From Chitinophagales bacterium (lineage in GTDB: Bacteria; Bacteroidota; Bacteroidia; Chitinophagales; Chitinophagaceae), in the NCBI GenBank assembly GCA_017303395.1, contig JAFLBN010000014.1, positions 1 through 64,000 of the forward strand: a DNA stretch of 64,000 bases, read 5' to 3'. The notes under the pieces are model-generated. The model did no database searches and was not told where the DNA came from. It saw nothing but the letters and a program-made list of their open reading frames with translations. Both the position numbers and the translations under genes were made by a program. Shown here piece after piece: positions 62,356 through 64,000 of this stretch; positions within the stretch are counted from its first letter, which is position 1, and every line of letters begins with the position of its first letter.

Positions 62356-63568
62356 AGTTCAAATTACATTTTACACCCAATGCAGCCAAGTCTTTAAAGA
62401 AGTCTGGGTACGACTTCGCAACTGCTTCAGCCCTGTTGATTTTTATATCTCCATCTGCATGCAAAGCCGCTATTGCTGCTGCCATGGCTATGCGGTGGTC
62501 GTTATAGCTATCTACAATACAGCTTTTAAATTGTTGTACTCCTGTTATCTTAATTGTATTATCTCCCAGCTCAAATTCAACACCGAGCTTATCTAATAAT
62601 GTGGTGGTGCTTATTATGCGGTTGCTTTCTTTATGTATCAATCTGTTGATGCCACTGATAGTACTTGTGCCATCGCATGTACCTGCATAAACCGCAAGTA
62701 TAGGTATTAAATCGGGGCAGTGTGTTGCATCAAAATTGAATGCTGTTCTTTCGTTGTTTACAATCTGTAGGATCGCGCTGTCTGCCTGTAATGATGAAGC
62801 ATTCAACTGCTCAATGTCTATGCTTCCTGCAATAGCATTTGCCACTACAAAATTGCTTGCAGCACTCCAATCGGCTTCTATTGTTATCTCCACATCGTCG
62901 TGCAATGCAGGTTGCGGGTGTATGGTAAAGGTTTTGTAATTATCGTTAGTAATGTTCTTTCCGAATTTGCACAGCACATCCAATGTAAGGTCAATGTATG
63001 GTTTGCTGTTAAGATTGCTTACTGTTATGGTGACAACTTCTTTTGCAGCAAATGCATAAGCGAATAACAACCCTGTAAGAAACTGCGAACTAAGTGAACC
63101 GTCTATTGATATGTTCTGCGGGCGTAACGGGCCTTTTATAGTGGCAGGCAGCAGATTATTATTACGCTGTATGCTGACGCCCAATGAAGGGAATATTTCT
63201 CCGAAAACATCCATCGGGCGAGATAGCAAACTGCCTTCTCCTGTTATGGTTAATTGCTGATGATACAAGGCAGCAATAGGTATAAATAATCTGGCAGATA
63301 AACCACTTTCATGACAGTTGACACTATCACTTATCGGGTTGATGCCGTGCGATGTTATCTCAATATAATCTTTGCTATGCCTTACATGTGCACCCAATTG
63401 CTGAATGATATTCAGTGCCGCTTTATCATCATTAGATATGCCGGGGTTATTGATAATTGTTTTGCCGGTGTGTAGCAGTGCGGCCGCACAAGCTCGCTGC
63501 ATCAGGCTTTTTGATGCAGGTGGGGTAATGATACCCGAAGGCTTGCCCGGACTAATGATTGCCTGCAT
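62348..63568 (-). CDS. aroA: 3-phosphoshikimate 1-carboxyvinyltransferase AroA
   Basis: EPSP synthase, adds enolpyruvate to shikimate 3-phosphate. N-terminal ITPPASKSLMQRACAAALL, ESGLSARLF, and the C-terminal KESNRI and NDHRIAMAAAI motifs are present. The glyphosate-region loop differs from the common LGNAGTA form (here HESGLSAR), a type seen in Bacteroidota. 406 residues. Overlaps aroB by 17 bp and aroC by 8 bp, so the three are translationally linked. Confidence 0.93.
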   Translation of the reverse strand: MQAIISPGKPSGIITPPASKSLMQRACAAALLHTGKTIINNPGISNDDKAALNIIQQLGAHVRHSKDYIEITSHGINPISDSVNCHESGLSARLFIPIAALYHQQLTITGEGSLLSRPMDVFGEIFPSLGVSIQRNNNLLPATIKGPLRPQNISIDGSLSSQFLTGLLFAYAFAAKEVVTITVSNLNSKPYIDLTLDVLCKFGKNITNDNYKTFTIHPQPALHDDVEITIEADWSAASNFVVANAIAGSIDIEQLNASSLQADSAILQIVNNERTAFNFDATHCPDLIPILAVYAGTCDGTSTISGINRLIHKESNRIISTTTLLDKLGVEFELGDNTIKITGVQQFKSCIVDSYNDHRIAMAAAIAALHADGDIKINRAEAVAKSYPDFFKDLAALGVKCNLNYE

Positions 63569-64000
63569 TTGTAAAGTCTTCTATCGCTTGTTTTATGGTG
63601 TCAAAAGGCAATGGTTTGATGAATGCACTGCCAATGCTATTGAGCAGTATATAGTCTATACTGTTGTTGCTGCGTTTCTTGTCCATCACCAGTATATCCA
63701 TCAACTGGTCTGTGTGCAGCTTTAGTGATGTCGGCAGCTTGTAACGCTCCAGAATGTTTGTCAATTGTGTGCGAACATCTGTTGGTAGCGCACATTCTTT
63801 TTCTGCAATAATGCAGGCTATCAACATGCCCAACGATACAGCCTGCCCGTGTGGCAGATTGTACAGTGTTTCAATAGCATGCCCTGCTGTATGGCCGAAA
63901 TTTAGCAGCTTGCGTACACCGTTTTCTTTCTCATCTTCAGTCACGGTTTTATTCTTCCACGCCACGCATTTTTCAATCAGCTTACCCAGCGATTTTGAAT
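63552..64000 (-). CDS. aroB: 3-dehydroquinate synthase AroB, 5' end outside window
   Basis: Second enzyme of the shikimate pathway, NAD and metal dependent. Only the C-terminal 148 residues are in the window; the frame is open to position 64000 (SKSLGKLIEKCVAWKNKTV). The metal-binding motif NFGHTAGHAIE and HGQAVSLGM identify it. First visible gene of aroB-aroA-aroC. Confidence 0.92.
   Translation of the reverse strand, partial: SKSLGKLIEKCVAWKNKTVTEDEKENGVRKLLNFGHTAGHAIETLYNLPHGQAVSLGMLIACIIAEKECALPTDVRTQLTNILERYKLPTSLKLHTDQLMDILVMDKKRSNNSIDYILLNSIGSAFIKPLPFDTIKQAIEDFTNAGNH

Noticed and set aside
1-64000. CRISPR arrays, rRNA and tRNA genes
   Set aside because: No regular repeat-spacer pattern and no rRNA or tRNA-like cloverleaf sequence was noticed in the intergenic regions; read by eye only.

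Overview
The window is a piece of a Bacteroidota chromosome, most likely from the Chitinophagales (Chitinophagaceae-like). The evidence is a division and cell wall cluster in Bacteroidota order, a fused MurF-alanine racemase, gliding-type GldF/GldG, a PorT-like type IX secretion (T9SS) protein, a secreted protein with a T9SS sorting tail, and repeated promoter elements of the form TAnnTTTG, the -7 consensus of this phylum. No rRNA, tRNA, CRISPR array, integrase or complete insertion sequence was seen.

Layout. 1-3.5 kb: a truncated secreted metzincin protease and an MsbA-like ABC exporter. 3.6-8.0 kb: the only clearly accessory stretch. It has an AT-rich two-gene cassette (a coiled-coil protein with a HARE-like winged helix, and an unknown protein), a candidate small RNA, a VirE/primase-like gene and a DUF3987 P-loop gene that share a palindromic upstream motif, and a gene-free block of dispersed repeats. 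8.0-10.6 kb: CsbD-like, DUF721, HAD nucleotidase, RNA polymerase omega and BamD. 10.8-26.9 kb: the dcw cluster mraZ-rsmH-ftsL-ftsI-murE-mraY-murD-ftsW-murG-murC-ftsQ-ftsA-ftsZ, mostly with touching or overlapping genes and closed by a strong terminator.

27-46.7 kb: single genes and short operons. They include a choice-of-anchor I T9SS cargo protein, an ECF sigma factor, rsmE, DUF4159, a glycosyltransferase, an ABM monooxygenase with a 37-residue membrane protein, porT-like, peroxiredoxin, MGMT-like, metF, lptB, GH3, TauE/SafE, engB diverging from ubiE/menG, a class D beta-lactamase lipoprotein, an M23 peptidase and a lipase. 46.8-53.0 kb: gldF-gldG-DUF4340 and murF-alr. 53.1-61.3 kb: a 2-oxoacid dehydrogenase E2, an MBOAT/SGNH O-acylation pair, lptD diverging from an amidase, and an EGF-like lipoprotein. 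61.4-64 kb: aroB(partial)-aroA-aroC.

The gene set is dominated by envelope work: peptidoglycan precursor synthesis and septation (dcw, MurF-Alr), outer-membrane assembly (BamD, LptB, LptD), hydrolases (M23, amidase) and T9SS/gliding parts. Regulation appears to rely on TAnnTTTG promoters, several lying only 6-10 bases from the start codon, and on hairpin terminators shared between convergent genes. The most novel material is the 3.6-8.0 kb island.
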